64,000 nucleotides of DNA. Origin: Nostoc mirabile CHAB5784 (GTDB lineage Bacteria > Cyanobacteriota > Cyanobacteriia > Cyanobacteriales > Nostocaceae). The notes under the pieces were generated by a model. It worked only from the letters and a program-made list of their open reading frames with translations, had not been told where the DNA came from and made no database searches. The DNA lies in contig NZ_JAIVFS010000003.1 in NCBI RefSeq assembly GCF_020829645.1, positions 177,325 to 241,324 of the forward strand. The letters are read 5' to 3'. Position numbers and translations under genes: made by a program. This document shows positions 19,546-28,871 of the stretch, piece by piece (the first letter of the stretch is position 1; the number at the start of each line of letters is the position of its first letter).

Positions 19546-20193
19546 TTGAGAAAATTTTCGTTGAATAAAATCAATACTAAACTAGCCTTGAAATATCGGT
19601 TTTTTCATCCATACCAGCAACAGCCAATCAATCCAGCTTGCTGCCAATTTCAAATTCGTACAGCTACACCTGCTGATTTGATCGGTGTTTCTCAAATTAT
19701 TGCTGAAAGCTTTCATTCCCAACAGGGTATGTGGGGATGGGCTTTTCCATTACTACGTCTCGGTATTTACGAAGACTTAAGGCATCGCATGGCATCACCT
19801 CCGTCGCGTCATATTTGTTTAGTAGCCTTTGAAGCTACTACTGTTGCGGCTAATAACTTAGTGGGAAGTGTAGAACTGGGTGTACGTTACAGTGATTCGT
19901 GGAACCAGGTTGGCATGGGTTTTCCTTACTTATCTAATTTAGCAGTTCACCCACAATACCGTAGACACGGTGTTGCTTCAGGCTTACTGACTAGCTGTGA
20001 AAAAGTTTCTCGTGACTGGGGATTTCAAGACTTATATCTCCACGTTTTGGAAAATAATCATCAAGCAAGGCAACTTTATTTTAAGTTGGGATATCGGGTG
20101 CATAAAGTCGAATCGAATTGGAATAAATTTTTCCTAAGACGCTCAAGCCAAATGTTATTGCACAAGCATCTGAGTACTGATTCCACTATTTGA
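19546..20193 (+). CDS. GNAT-family N-acetyltransferase
   Basis: A 215-residue acetyl-CoA-dependent acyltransferase. The GNAT fold spans about 35-200. Motif A is LAVHPQYRRHGVASGLL (about 133-150, with the acetyl-CoA pyrophosphate-binding R/QxxGxG/A pattern). Motif B is LYLHVLENNHQARQLYFKLGYRV (about 165-188). Substrate unknown; it resembles the single-domain cyanobacterial GNATs related to RimI. The upstream frame gives only a TTG start at 19546, which is tentative because the first 35 residues lie outside the domain. Confidence 0.85.
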   Translation: MRKFSLNKINTKLALKYRFFHPYQQQPINPACCQFQIRTATPADLIGVSQIIAESFHSQQGMWGWAFPLLRLGIYEDLRHRMASPPSRHICLVAFEATTVAANNLVGSVELGVRYSDSWNQVGMGFPYLSNLAVHPQYRRHGVASGLLTSCEKVSRDWGFQDLYLHVLENNHQARQLYFKLGYRVHKVESNWNKFFLRRSSQMLLHKHLSTDSTI

Positions 20194-20994
20194 ATTTTAT
20201 TTTGGCAGATAATAAGTAAGTTTTGATGTTGTAATTACTTTTGGGAAAATTTCTCACTAATATAATCAATCAAAGCACAAACTAACTTAATTAAAACTAA
20301 GCTAGTATTAGCTATAGGACTGATATTTTGTTTTTGAAGTACATGCAAGGTGTGCCAGACGAGAGTATAGCACTGTCTAAAGACTTTGTTACGGACTCCG
20401 TCCTAACGCACCCTACATACACTTAGATTTTTGAAAAACTTATCGAACCACTATCTCTACGAGAGGTTTTTGCCAATGCGTAGCGTCTCGTAAAGAAGAA
20501 AAGAAGCAAAAAAATTTATGAATCATTTAGGACTGCTATATAGCTTTAAATAATTCTTTTAAACATATTTTGTTTGGACTTTTTAAGGAGCTTATTATTC
20601 GTAATATTAATAAATATATAACTTTGGAAAATTTATCTTAAATGATTGATTAAGTTATTAAACTTTGTCTTTTTTGTTTGCTATTAAACAAGTATTTTAT
20701 AATATTTTATATAGATAAATAAATTAATTATAATGAAAATAGCTGCACAATTGCCCTGAGAAAACTAGCAATAGCTCATAATAACTTTTTAATTAAGATA
20801 TTCATCTTTATAAAAACTTTAAGAAAACCCTCTCGGAATTGGAAGACAAATCTAGTTATATCTCATAAAATATGATCACTCAATTACTAAACAATGCCTA
20901 TTTATTACTATCTTAGTAAAATTGGTCAAAAAACTCTTGATAATATAAAGAATTCAAAAACCTGATTTGACATAACAGCTAATTTTGTTTTGAA
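20194..20994. other. AT-rich intergenic region with dispersed-repeat fragments
   Basis: About 800 bp without a credible gene. It carries a fragment GGACTCCGTCCTAACGCACC near 20393 and a fragment of a dispersed repeat near 20455-20495 (CTCTACGAGAGG followed by GCGTAGCGTCTCGTA, related to the cluster at 53361-53400). The remainder is very AT-rich. Confidence 0.4.
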
Positions 20995-21588
20995 GTGCAT
21001 ATTACTACCAAATTCGTTGAAATTTTAAAAAATATGGATAGCGAACAGCATCGGCGCTATCAGACCTCTATGGTATCAACTTATTACCCTGAAGCAAGTT
21101 TCCTTGATTCTCTTGTCATGCCAGATGGAACTGAGCAATCGCAAGGCTCGGATATCCTTACACGTTTACACAGTGGGGAAGTTTTCATTGTCAATAGTCG
21201 TAGACGAAATGGATTAATCCTCTTTAAACGCTATCATGCAGAGTTTGCTGGGCCTGGGGCTGCTGTAGGTGGGGATTACGATTGTGATTGCCAAAGGGCA
21301 CTGCCCATAGGTAATCTCTCTTTATTAACTCCCGAATCTAATGAAGAACGCCAGAAGGCTTACTTAATTAGACGACAGTGGATTCGATTGATCAAACAAA
21401 TTACAGAAAACCCAGTGCCTGGGCAGCGAGTTCAAAAAATTCTCGATCAATTTGAACAGTACTTTCCACCAGATATAGTGGCTCTTCTGCCGGATGTAGC
21501 TTTTGCTCTTTTGGTAGGTGTGCTGCCACAAACAGTGGGAATAGTACGCCGTTTGGGCAGTGAGGTGAACAGCCGATTTAATTATTGA
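20995..21588 (+). CDS. Cyanobacterial protein of unknown function
   Basis: A 197-residue protein (184 if the ATG at 21034, MDSEQHRRYQ, is used instead of the GTG at 20995). I do not recognise the family. It has an acidic/polar N-terminal half with a CDCQ segment (about 99-102), then a helical basic region (EERQKAYLIRRQWIRLIKQI, about 118-137). The moderately hydrophobic C-terminus (about 160-182) could be a helix buried in a protein or a weak membrane segment. It stands alone, convergent with hisC, with an 8-bp spacer. Codon usage and length suggest a real gene. Confidence 0.55.
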   Translation: MHITTKFVEILKNMDSEQHRRYQTSMVSTYYPEASFLDSLVMPDGTEQSQGSDILTRLHSGEVFIVNSRRRNGLILFKRYHAEFAGPGAAVGGDYDCDCQRALPIGNLSLLTPESNEERQKAYLIRRQWIRLIKQITENPVPGQRVQKILDQFEQYFPPDIVALLPDVAFALLVGVLPQTVGIVRRLGSEVNSRFNY

Positions 21589-21596
21589 GCGAATTG

Positions 21597-22754
21597 CTAA
21601 AATTCCAAATTTGCCAAAACAGCTTGTACTCGATTAACGGTGCGGGCATTTTCCTCTATTGTCCCTACAGTAATTCGCAATCCTGGGCTAATGTGTCGCA
21701 CAACGGTGCCAAGTGTTCTAAGTTTCTGGTGGAAAGTTTTTAACGCAGCATCGGATGAATTAAAGTTATTTGGTTTAAGACGTAGGTAAATAAAGTTAGC
21801 AGCGCTTGGGGTAATTTGTAGTTCTGGTTGCTGGGATAAAATTTCGATGAGTTTGGCTCGTTCACTCAAGATTTGGGGAATTGACTCTAGCAAGAGTGTG
21901 CGGTTTTGTAAAGCAACTAATGCTGCTGCTATGGAAAAGCTAGGGAGATTGTAAGGTAAGCGAACTTTTTCTAAGATGGCGATCGCTTCGGGATGAGCGA
22001 CACAATAGCCAACACGGAGAGATGCCAATCTAAAGGCTTTAGAAAAAGTGCGTAATATCACCCAATTGGGGCGTTGTGCTAATTCACCTACTAGGGTATT
22101 TTGACTAAATTCAAAGTAAGCTTCATCAATTACTACCAAAATATGCTGACTCAAACTTCTTAACCATGCCAACTCTGCCGCAGTTAAGCTATTGGCAGTC
22201 GGTGAATTGGGATGCACTACAAAAACTACGCGAATCGGGGGATTTTGAGTTTCTTCGATCGCAGCCTGTGCAGCCTTTAAGTCAATTTCAAAATTTGTTT
22301 CATTTCTACCCACCGCGACTACAGGAATGCCCAAAGTTTGTGCCAAAATCCCGTACATAGAGAAAGTGGGATTAGCAACTAGAATTGAACCTTCTCCTCC
22401 TAGACAGGTGGCGATTAATAAAGAACGGATTAGTTCATCTGAACCATTTCCAACAGAAATATTGGCAGCAGTATTAGATAGCGAGATGGCGGACGATTCA
22501 TTAACGTATTGGGCGATCGCATCTTTAAGTGTCTCATGTCCGCCATCAGGATAACGATTTGTTTCAATTACTTGCTGATATGTCCAGGCTAGCTTCTCTT
22601 TTAACTCAGGTGGTAAATCATAAGGGCTTTCATTTGTATCTAGCCGATCAAATTGCACGGGGACAGATTCGGCTATATCGCTGCTGGGGTGAGGTTTGTA
22701 CGCGGTAAATTGGGCTAAGTCTGACCGGATAAAGGGAAGCATAATTTTAGTCAT
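21597..22754 (-). CDS. hisC: Histidinol-phosphate aminotransferase
   Basis: A 385-residue PLP-dependent fold-type I aminotransferase that converts imidazole acetol phosphate to L-histidinol phosphate in histidine synthesis. Family features: [14 protein letters not shown] near the N-terminus, NRYPDGG, the PLP-phosphate region [28 protein letters not shown], and the Schiff-base lysine in [16 protein letters not shown] (about 240). The cytoplasmic dimer is typical. ATG 22754 follows a tandem heptamer array, so its promoter must lie within or beyond these repeats. Confidence 0.93.
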   Translation of the reverse strand: MTKIMLPFIRSDLAQFTAYKPHPSSDIAESVPVQFDRLDTNESPYDLPPELKEKLAWTYQQVIETNRYPDGGHETLKDAIAQYVNESSAISLSNTAANISVGNGSDELIRSLLIATCLGGEGSILVANPTFSMYGILAQTLGIPVVAVGRNETNFEIDLKAAQAAIEETQNPPIRVVFVVHPNSPTANSLTAAELAWLRSLSQHILVVIDEAYFEFSQNTLVGELAQRPNWVILRTFSKAFRLASLRVGYCVAHPEAIAILEKVRLPYNLPSFSIAAALVALQNRTLLLESIPQILSERAKLIEILSQQPELQITPSAANFIYLRLKPNNFNSSDAALKTFHQKLRTLGTVVRHISPGLRITVGTIEENARTVNRVQAVLANLEF

Positions 22755-22800
22755 TGGTCATTAGTCATTAGTCATTAGTCATTAGTCATTGGTCATTGGT
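22755..22800. repeat. Heptamer tandem repeat (GTCATTA/GTCATTG)
   Basis: Six or more tandem copies of GTCATTA or GTCATTG lie directly upstream of hisC. A reverse-oriented relative (CAAATGACTAAGGAC) follows at about 22812-22826. This is the cyanobacterial STRR class. Confidence 0.75.
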
Positions 22801-22861
22801 AACTAACAAAGGACAAATGACTAAGGACATTATTTATATGAGAGTTTAATATTTTACAGCT

Positions 22862-23503
22862 TCAAGGTAATTGGCAAAAGAGGCGAATTGCCTGCCAAAT
22901 TTCTTCCATAACATTACCCAAGGCGTGATCGCTGTCGAGTTCGACTAACTCCACCCAAGGACGCGAACGCCCAAAGTTACGACTGGCTTCGATGGGGATG
23001 ACTTCATCGTTTTTTCCATGCAAAATCAGGGTGGGAATAGGACGTTGCAAAAACTTCTCTTGGTATTGGGCAGCATCTGTAACGAAATCGTAACTTAAGG
23101 GAAGCTTTCGCTGCTCCCCATAGTGGTAGACCATGATATATTTTTCTTGCTGCCAACGCTTTACTTCTTCATCGCCTAGCTTGGGTAACCAATGGGATAA
23201 AAACTCAAAAGCTGGTGCTAGCAGCACAAGACGTTGTACTTGTAAATATTGCTGTCCCAAGTGGGCAGTGGTCAAGCCGCCTAAACTTGAGCCAATGAGC
23301 GTTACTGGCGTAGAATTATTACTGAATTCTGCGGCAACTTGAGTAATCTGACGAGTGATTGTCAACTGCGAAAAATCGCCAGCATTTAGATCGGGAATTT
23401 TTAGCTTTGTGTGAATTTGGGCAAAGCGATCGCCTATATCCCGCGCTTTGGTAGAATTAGGGCTGGAAGCGAAACCGTGCAAGTAAATATACTGGGTGCA
23501 CAT
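22862..23503 (-). CDS. YqiA/YcfP-type alpha/beta hydrolase
   Basis: A 213-residue small serine hydrolase of the UPF0227/YqiA esterase type. It has YLHGFASSPNSTKA (oxyanion region, about 7-20), the nucleophile elbow GSSLGG (about 72-77), the acid HGKNDEVIP (Asp about 165) and the catalytic His in DSDHAL (about 194). The triad is complete. Cytoplasmic, substrate unknown. It lies between hisC and gor on the same strand, but each is separated by heptamer repeats, so operon structure is uncertain. Confidence 0.8.
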   Translation of the reverse strand: MCTQYIYLHGFASSPNSTKARDIGDRFAQIHTKLKIPDLNAGDFSQLTITRQITQVAAEFSNNSTPVTLIGSSLGGLTTAHLGQQYLQVQRLVLLAPAFEFLSHWLPKLGDEEVKRWQQEKYIMVYHYGEQRKLPLSYDFVTDAAQYQEKFLQRPIPTLILHGKNDEVIPIEASRNFGRSRPWVELVELDSDHALGNVMEEIWQAIRLFCQLP

Positions 23504-23552
23504 TAAAGTTTTCCCGTTAGGTCGTCTTTAGTCATTTGTCAATTGTGATTTC

Positions 23553-23580
23553 AAAGGACAAATGACAAATGACAAATGAC
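23553..23580. repeat. Heptamer tandem repeat (AAATGAC)
   Basis: Four tandem AAATGAC-type units occur between gor and the hydrolase gene. A related inverted motif (GTCATTTGTCAATTG) occurs at 23531-23545, so the spacer can fold on itself. Confidence 0.7.
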
Positions 23581-23584
23581 CTAG

Positions 23585-24961
23585 TTATCGCATTGTGACA
23601 AATTCTTCCGCTACTGAGGGATGGATACCAACGGTGGCGTCAAAGTCTTTTTTAGTTGCACCCATCTTCACAGCGATCGCTACACCTTGAATTATCTCAC
23701 CAGCATTTTCACCCACCATGTGAGCGCCTAGCACTTTGTCAGTGTTGCTATCAACCACCAACTTCATCATTGTCTTCTCTTGCTTACCAGTCAAACTATA
23801 GTACATGGGGCGAAAGCGAGTGTGAAAAATTTTGACGGCATCACCGAGTTTTTCCCGTGCTTCGGCTTCAGTCCAGCCGACTGTAGCGGCTTCTGGGGTA
23901 GAAAATATGGCTGTGGGAACAGTTTCGTGACTGAATTCGCGGCGGTTATTGCCAAATTCACTATCTGCAAAGGCTCGTCCCTCGCCAATGGCGACGGGAG
24001 TTAAATTGATTCGGTCAGTGACATCGCCAACGGCAAAGATGTTCGGTTGATTAGTTTGACTATATTCATTGACTGCGATCGCATTTGTGGTATTGTACCC
24101 TGGCCCTTCCATAGAAGTAGCAACAACATCAACCCCAGCGTTTTCTAAACCTAGTCCATCTACATTGGGAGTTCGACCAGTCGCCACTAAAAACACGTCG
24201 GCAATTACTGGTTCTTGGTCTTCTCCTGATAAAGTCAGTTTAAAACCTTCCGCCACGCGTTCAACTGTTTTTACCACATTATTCTTAATCAGCCGAATTC
24301 CGTGGTTCGTCATCCCCTCTTCAATTTCTGTACGGATGTCCTCATCAAACCCCTTCAAAATCTTTTCACCTCTGGTAATTTGTGTCACATTAGAACCCAA
24401 ACCACGCATGATACAGGCAAATTCTGTGCCAATATAACCAGCGCCAAGAATGACGATGTGTTTTGGTTGTTCTTTTAGATGAAAGATTTCGTTGGAGGTA
24501 ATGCCATATTCCATCCCTGGTAAATCTGGTTTGATGGGACGCCCGCCAACAGCAATTAAAATTTTATCTGCTGTAACTTTGCGTCCATCCACTTCTACTG
24601 TATGAGTGTCTACCAATGTGGCGCGACCAGAAATTAGTTCTACTCCCGCTTTTTCTAAAAAGCTGATATGTAGTTGCGACAGTCGCCGAACTTCCTTATC
24701 TATAGATGTAATGAAATATTCCCAGTCTAACTCGGCATTATCTACTTTCCAGCCATAGCCTGAAGCTTCACTGAACAGTGCAGGAAAGTGAGAACCGTAG
24801 ACCATGAGTTTTTTGGGAACGCAACCGCGAATCACACAAGTGCCACCAACTAAATCATATTCTGCGATCGCCACTTTTGCCCCATAGCTAGCCGCCCGTT
24901 TGGAAGCCGCCAAACCTCCAGAACCCGCACCAATTACAAACAGGTCGTAATCAAAAGTCAT
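23585..24961 (-). CDS. gor: Glutathione reductase
   Basis: A 458-residue FAD flavoenzyme that reduces glutathione disulphide with NADPH. FAD-binding VIGAGSGGLAASKRAA (about 8-23), redox disulphide GGTCVIRGCVPKKL (about 38-51, CysxxxxCys; Ile replaces the more usual Asn), NAD(P) fold GAGYIGTEFACI (about 172-183) followed by QITRGEKILKGFDED. The Arg and Lys there are where E. coli GR uses Arg198 and Arg204 to bind the NADPH 2-phosphate. FAD motif IFAVGDVTDR; C-terminal catalytic GIHPSVAEEF. ATG 24961 (MTFDYDLF) is favoured over TTG 24982 because the paralogue at 53690 starts identically. Cytoplasmic dimer. Confidence 0.93.
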   Translation of the reverse strand: MTFDYDLFVIGAGSGGLAASKRAASYGAKVAIAEYDLVGGTCVIRGCVPKKLMVYGSHFPALFSEASGYGWKVDNAELDWEYFITSIDKEVRRLSQLHISFLEKAGVELISGRATLVDTHTVEVDGRKVTADKILIAVGGRPIKPDLPGMEYGITSNEIFHLKEQPKHIVILGAGYIGTEFACIMRGLGSNVTQITRGEKILKGFDEDIRTEIEEGMTNHGIRLIKNNVVKTVERVAEGFKLTLSGEDQEPVIADVFLVATGRTPNVDGLGLENAGVDVVATSMEGPGYNTTNAIAVNEYSQTNQPNIFAVGDVTDRINLTPVAIGEGRAFADSEFGNNRREFSHETVPTAIFSTPEAATVGWTEAEAREKLGDAVKIFHTRFRPMYYSLTGKQEKTMMKLVVDSNTDKVLGAHMVGENAGEIIQGVAIAVKMGATKKDFDATVGIHPSVAEEFVTMR

Positions 24962-24982
24962 AAATTTATGTCTCTTTAGCAA

Positions 24983-25297
24983 TAAGTCAGTTCCTGGGAA
25001 CTTACACAGAAAACGTCATTGAACTATATGAGGATATCCGGTGAACCCTGTGTAAGTCCTGTCCTTGATTTAATCTAGCGTTAGCAGATGTTCTCTGGTC
25101 GTAGGGAATATCACTTTTTGCTTTAGTTGCTGTAGGGGCAGTAACTAAAATTGTTTGTCATGGTTCTGCCTCTGGTTTCGGGCATAAGTCTGTGCTACTG
25201 CGTTGGAGCACCTAAGTCCTACACTACTTACGCAAAATTATGACAAAACGAACCGCGTTCGGCATTCGCAGAGCATCTTGTACTCCCATTAGCAGTT
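24983..25297. other. Intergenic region
   Basis: About 315 bp upstream of gor and downstream of the FecR-like gene. It holds the gor promoter by position. No repeat, RNA or ORF is recognised. Confidence 0.4.
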
Positions 25298-26578
25298 TTA
25301 TGTGCTTGGAAGGTCAGTTGGGGTTACGGGTGTTGGCTCAGTTGGGGTTACGGGTGTTGGCTCAGTTGGGGTTACGGGTGTTGGCTCAGTTGGGGTTACG
25401 GGTGTTGGCTCAGTTGGGGTTACGGGTGTTGGCTCAGTTGGGGTTACGGGTGTTGTCTCAGTTGGGGTTACGGGTGTTGGCTCAGTTGGGGTTACGGGTG
25501 TTGGCTCAGTTGGGGTTACGGGTGTTGGCTCAGTTGGGGTTACGGGTGTTGTCTCAGTTGGGGTTACGGGTGTTGTCTCAGTTGGGGTTACGGGTGTTGG
25601 CTCAGTTGGGGTTACGGGTGTTGGCTCAGTTGGGATTACGGGTGTTGTCTCAGTTGGGGTTACGGGTGTTGTCTCAGTTGGGGTGTTGGGTGATTTCGCA
25701 GTTGGGGTGTTGGGTGATTTTTCAGTTGGGGTGTTGGGTGATTTTTCAGTTGAGGTGTTGGGTGATTTCTCAGTTGAGGTGTTGGGTGATTTCTCAGTGG
25801 GGCTATTAGGACGAGTTAGCCGCATTTCAATTACTCCCTCGCCTTTTATCGGTGGCTGTGCTTTCAAAGCCGCAGTAGTTTCGGCTTGAACACTGGTGAT
25901 TGCTGGATCAGATGTAGGCACTGGACTTTGCCTGTCCAAATCAAGTTCCCGAACCAGTTCGCTATTTTCATAAAAATTTCTCAGATCAAAATCATATAAG
26001 TTCTGAAATTTCCCTTTAATTAGAATTATCATCTGCCCTGCTTCCAGCACCTTAGTTTCACCTTCCTTGTTAGAAACTTCAATGCCGCTATTTGTCAGCG
26101 CACCCACAATCGTGGTGTCTGTTTGTTGGTCGTAACGTACAAATAATGCTGAACCACGAATTGCGGCTGCTGCACTTGGCGTTTGTATACGTGTTTGCCC
26201 CCTTCCTGGTGGGATGAGCAGCAACACAGTCCCATTTGACAGTTTAAAGTCACGAGTCTTCGGCAAAAATTGAAATAACGCCTGTTCTCCAACTCGTGCC
26301 AAAGAGCCATCATTGAAACGCAAATCTGCTAGGGAAGCTCGACCAGTTGACAGCCCGTCCCCAGGAGTCATTGCATCTAATTTGCGTGCAGGACGTTTCT
26401 TCAGTTTATCTTTAGGTATCAGTTGTACCATGTTGCGGAGATCCTGAATCTTTGCTTGCGTCAAAGGGGTTATGGCACTTACCTTATTTGGTAAAGGCAG
26501 TACTATAACTCCCCATAAACCAATCACTACCAATGGAAAGGATTTATAGAACATAGTTTGAGAACTTGTGATTTTCAA
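25298..26578 (-). CDS. FecR-domain protein with long TPT(E/T)PV repeat tail
   Basis: A 426-residue exported protein. The signal peptide is at about 1-35. A FecR-like beta domain spans about 75-200 ([73 protein letters not shown]). The C-terminal 160-180 residues are an almost perfect 8-residue repeat (TPTEPTPV, with TETTPV variants and PNTPTEKS near its start). FecR domains act as periplasmic ligand or signal sensors in other bacteria; many cyanobacterial FecR-like proteins have no sigma-factor partner, and none is seen here. It is divergent from the outer-membrane-type protein at 27261. Confidence 0.8.
   Translation of the reverse strand: MKITSSQTMFYKSFPLVVIGLWGVIVLPLPNKVSAITPLTQAKIQDLRNMVQLIPKDKLKKRPARKLDAMTPGDGLSTGRASLADLRFNDGSLARVGEQALFQFLPKTRDFKLSNGTVLLLIPPGRGQTRIQTPSAAAAIRGSALFVRYDQQTDTTIVGALTNSGIEVSNKEGETKVLEAGQMIILIKGKFQNLYDFDLRNFYENSELVRELDLDRQSPVPTSDPAITSVQAETTAALKAQPPIKGEGVIEMRLTRPNSPTEKSPNTSTEKSPNTSTEKSPNTPTEKSPNTPTAKSPNTPTETTPVTPTETTPVIPTEPTPVTPTEPTPVTPTETTPVTPTETTPVTPTEPTPVTPTEPTPVTPTEPTPVTPTETTPVTPTEPTPVTPTEPTPVTPTEPTPVTPTEPTPVTPTEPTPVTPTDLPST
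25316..25800. repeat. 24-bp tandem repeat array inside the FecR-like gene
   Basis: About 15 near-identical 24-bp units (core TTACGGGTGTTGGCTCAGTTG, with GGC or GTC variants encoding Glu/Thr alternation) are followed by about five diverged units (GGTGTTGGGTGATTTCTCAG). The period keeps all frames on both strands free of stops, so overlapping ORFs here are artefacts. Confidence 0.9.
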
Positions 26579-26733
26579 CTAAATTTAAAGTTTAAGCTGT
26601 TGATAATTTTTATAGCGAGTTTATTTAGTAAATTTATTTGTGCTTTAGCCTACATTTAATAGATAAAATAGGCAAAAAATCAATTATGTGTTTAATTGAT
26701 TAAGTTTTTTATGAAACTGGCATTAGATACAAT

Positions 26734-26897
26734 AGACCTCTTCAAAAATAATTTATGGTACAATACAAGGTTTTAAAAATATGCTTTCTATCTCAATCAG
26801 ACATACCAATGAGGTCACATAGGTTATCAGTATAGATTTTGATATGCATTTTTATAAAACTTATCATCATACCACAAAATAATTATGCAAGAGGTCT
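26734..26897. mobile_element. 164-bp MITE related to the IS5-type element at 12214
   Basis: The left end AGACCTCTTCAAAAATAATT and the right end (reverse complement AGACCTCTTGCATAATTATT) match the ends of the IS at 12214-13165. It is flanked by an AAT direct repeat (26731-26733 and 26898-26900), again the ANT pattern. No coding capacity. It is probably mobilised in trans by a full-length relative of the IS. Confidence 0.85.
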
Positions 26898-27260
26898 AAT
26901 AAAGTCTGCGGTAGATTTCAATATTAGTACTTGATATCAACAATTAAATAAGGAGTATTTTACAAATAATCCATTTTAATCAGATCAGCGACAGGGACAA
27001 AAAGTTGTTATAAATCTGTTGTGAAATGACTCACTGCCTGTATTTCACTAAATTTTAACATAAGCTGTAACTGTATCCGATCATCTCAGTTTTGCAAAAG
27101 AATCTGCGGAAAAATCCGAAAAGCAGCAATTTCTGTTTGTAGTTTTAGTATATACCTACAAAGCTAAGATAGATGTACTCAATTGTATATTCTGAGCCGG
27201 AACTTCTAATACAGCTTGTCGGTCTACATTTGCCAAAGGCGATCAACGCAATCTAAACAG

Positions 27261-28802
27261 ATGCGACTCAAAAACTGGAAGAATTTGTTTTTTTGTATTT
27301 TGTTAGCTTCCAGTGGTGGAAGCTGGTGTTGCATTAGAGTAGATGCGGCAGAATCTGCAAATACAGATATTTGGCATTCTAAAAATTTAGCAAGCACACA
27401 GGAAAATTATCAGCTATGTCAGAACTTGGAGCAAGAGGTAATTAACTCTTTATGTAAGCAGTCCAGTGAGTCGCATCCTTTAAACTTGCAGATGCCGTTA
27501 AAGAAGAGGCAAGTGAGCAGGGAACTCTTAGCTGGGAAGATAGTTCAGATGGGGATTCGACCTTACCTGTTGCGCCAGCTTCCCGTAGGGTACGATAACC
27601 AGTTAATAGAAGTGGAGGATTCAGACTCATGTTCCCCCCTTCATTTCCACGACAGGAGGAAGGGGTCATTTCCCCCTACCTCCTGCCCCCTCTCCCCCAA
27701 TCCCCACTCCGTGGGGGCCCCGAGTCCCCCTACCTCTTCGTTAAAGCTGACGCAGCAAACACCCGAAACTACTCAAGCCCCAGACACAACCGAAGAACCT
27801 GGGGATACTCAAAACCAAAATGACCCACCACAGCTAGAATTGCAGCCAAGTGATTTGCCTACATCTCCTCCAGACTCAAAAGAGGAACTGTTGAATGCAC
27901 CCGAGATAAATCAGTCCCAAAGGCTAGAGAGGCTAATGCAGCTGCTACAATTGCCAAAACAGCCACCTGAATCTGATAGCGATCGCGAATTGGGGTTGCG
28001 GGTGCGATTACGACCCCTAGAACAGCCTACTTTGCCACCAACAGAACAACCCGTTGCTAAGTTTCAACCTATAGGCTATCTACAAGGGCGTCTAGCCTAC
28101 TTCCAGACGAGTAATATTTTTTCCTCAAAGGATATTCCTATAGAAGATGGTTTAATTTTTTCTGGACTGACGTTAGCCTCTGCATATTTCCCTTTGGGAG
28201 CTAAGACTTTTTTAAACGGCTCAATTGATGGCAATCTCATTCGTTATATCAATCAGTCACAATACGATTACAACCAGGTGAGATTTAATCTCAGTATTTA
28301 CCAGCAGCTATCGCAGCGAATGTATGGAGAAGTTAGTTGGAGCAATCAACAGTTATTTCATGCCAACAACAGCGATCACCTGGATAGCTTCAAAACAGGC
28401 GATCGCTTTTTAAATGAGAATTCTTTGCAAGTGTCTTTAGGACGGCGAGATCCCCTAACTTCAAAATTAATATTAAATAGCTTTTACGAATTGAGTGTAA
28501 ATTTTGCTAATCCCCAAAGTCGCGATCGGATAATCAATTCCTTTTGGGTGTCTCTGAACTACTACTTGCAAAAGCCTCTCCAGGTTGGTATTGACTACCA
28601 GGTGAATTTTTCGGACTTTACACAGCGCGATCGAGAAGACCAATTTCATCGGCTATTCGGGCACTTAAATTACCGAATATCTGATAACAGTAATATGAAT
28701 GTGCAAGCTGGAGTCAGTTTAGGTAGTTCAACCGCCGAAAACATTGATTTTGATGGCTGGTTTTTCAGTATTAATTACAGTTTGCAATTAGGTCAGTTTT
28801 GA
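27261..28802 (+). CDS. Outer-membrane beta-barrel-like protein with Pro-rich linker
   Basis: A 513-residue protein counted from ATG 27261. The upstream TTG at 27216 is in frame, but ATG gives a clean signal peptide (MRLKNWKNLFFCILLASSGG). After a variable N-terminal region comes a Pro/Thr/Glu-rich linker (about 140-260). The C-terminal 250 residues alternate polar and hydrophobic residues with many aromatics (FQPIGYLQGRLAYFQTSN, LNYYLQKPLQVGIDYQVNF) and end in a terminal aromatic (LQLGQF), the signature of an outer-membrane barrel. Function unknown. A CCGTAGGGTACG dispersed-repeat fragment lies within the frame at about 27582-27593 without breaking it. Divergent from the FecR-like gene. Confidence 0.6.
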   Translation: MRLKNWKNLFFCILLASSGGSWCCIRVDAAESANTDIWHSKNLASTQENYQLCQNLEQEVINSLCKQSSESHPLNLQMPLKKRQVSRELLAGKIVQMGIRPYLLRQLPVGYDNQLIEVEDSDSCSPLHFHDRRKGSFPPTSCPLSPNPHSVGAPSPPTSSLKLTQQTPETTQAPDTTEEPGDTQNQNDPPQLELQPSDLPTSPPDSKEELLNAPEINQSQRLERLMQLLQLPKQPPESDSDRELGLRVRLRPLEQPTLPPTEQPVAKFQPIGYLQGRLAYFQTSNIFSSKDIPIEDGLIFSGLTLASAYFPLGAKTFLNGSIDGNLIRYINQSQYDYNQVRFNLSIYQQLSQRMYGEVSWSNQQLFHANNSDHLDSFKTGDRFLNENSLQVSLGRRDPLTSKLILNSFYELSVNFANPQSRDRIINSFWVSLNYYLQKPLQVGIDYQVNFSDFTQRDREDQFHRLFGHLNYRISDNSNMNVQAGVSLGSSTAENIDFDGWFFSINYSLQLGQF

Positions 28803-28871
28803 AATTTGTCCTTTGTCCTTTGTCATTTGTCAAAAACTAATGACTAATGACCAATGACTAATGACTAATGA
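28803..28871. repeat. Heptamer tandem repeats (TTTGTCC and AATGACT)
   Basis: The repeats TTTGTCC (about 28804-28831) and AATGACT/AATGACC (about 28838-28871) follow each other between two convergent genes. The two arms are near-complementary in type, as in other STRR blocks of this window. Confidence 0.75.

Noticed and set aside
25240..25889. Two long plus-strand frames across the FecR-like gene tail
   Set aside because: They exist only because the 24-bp period leaves every frame open.
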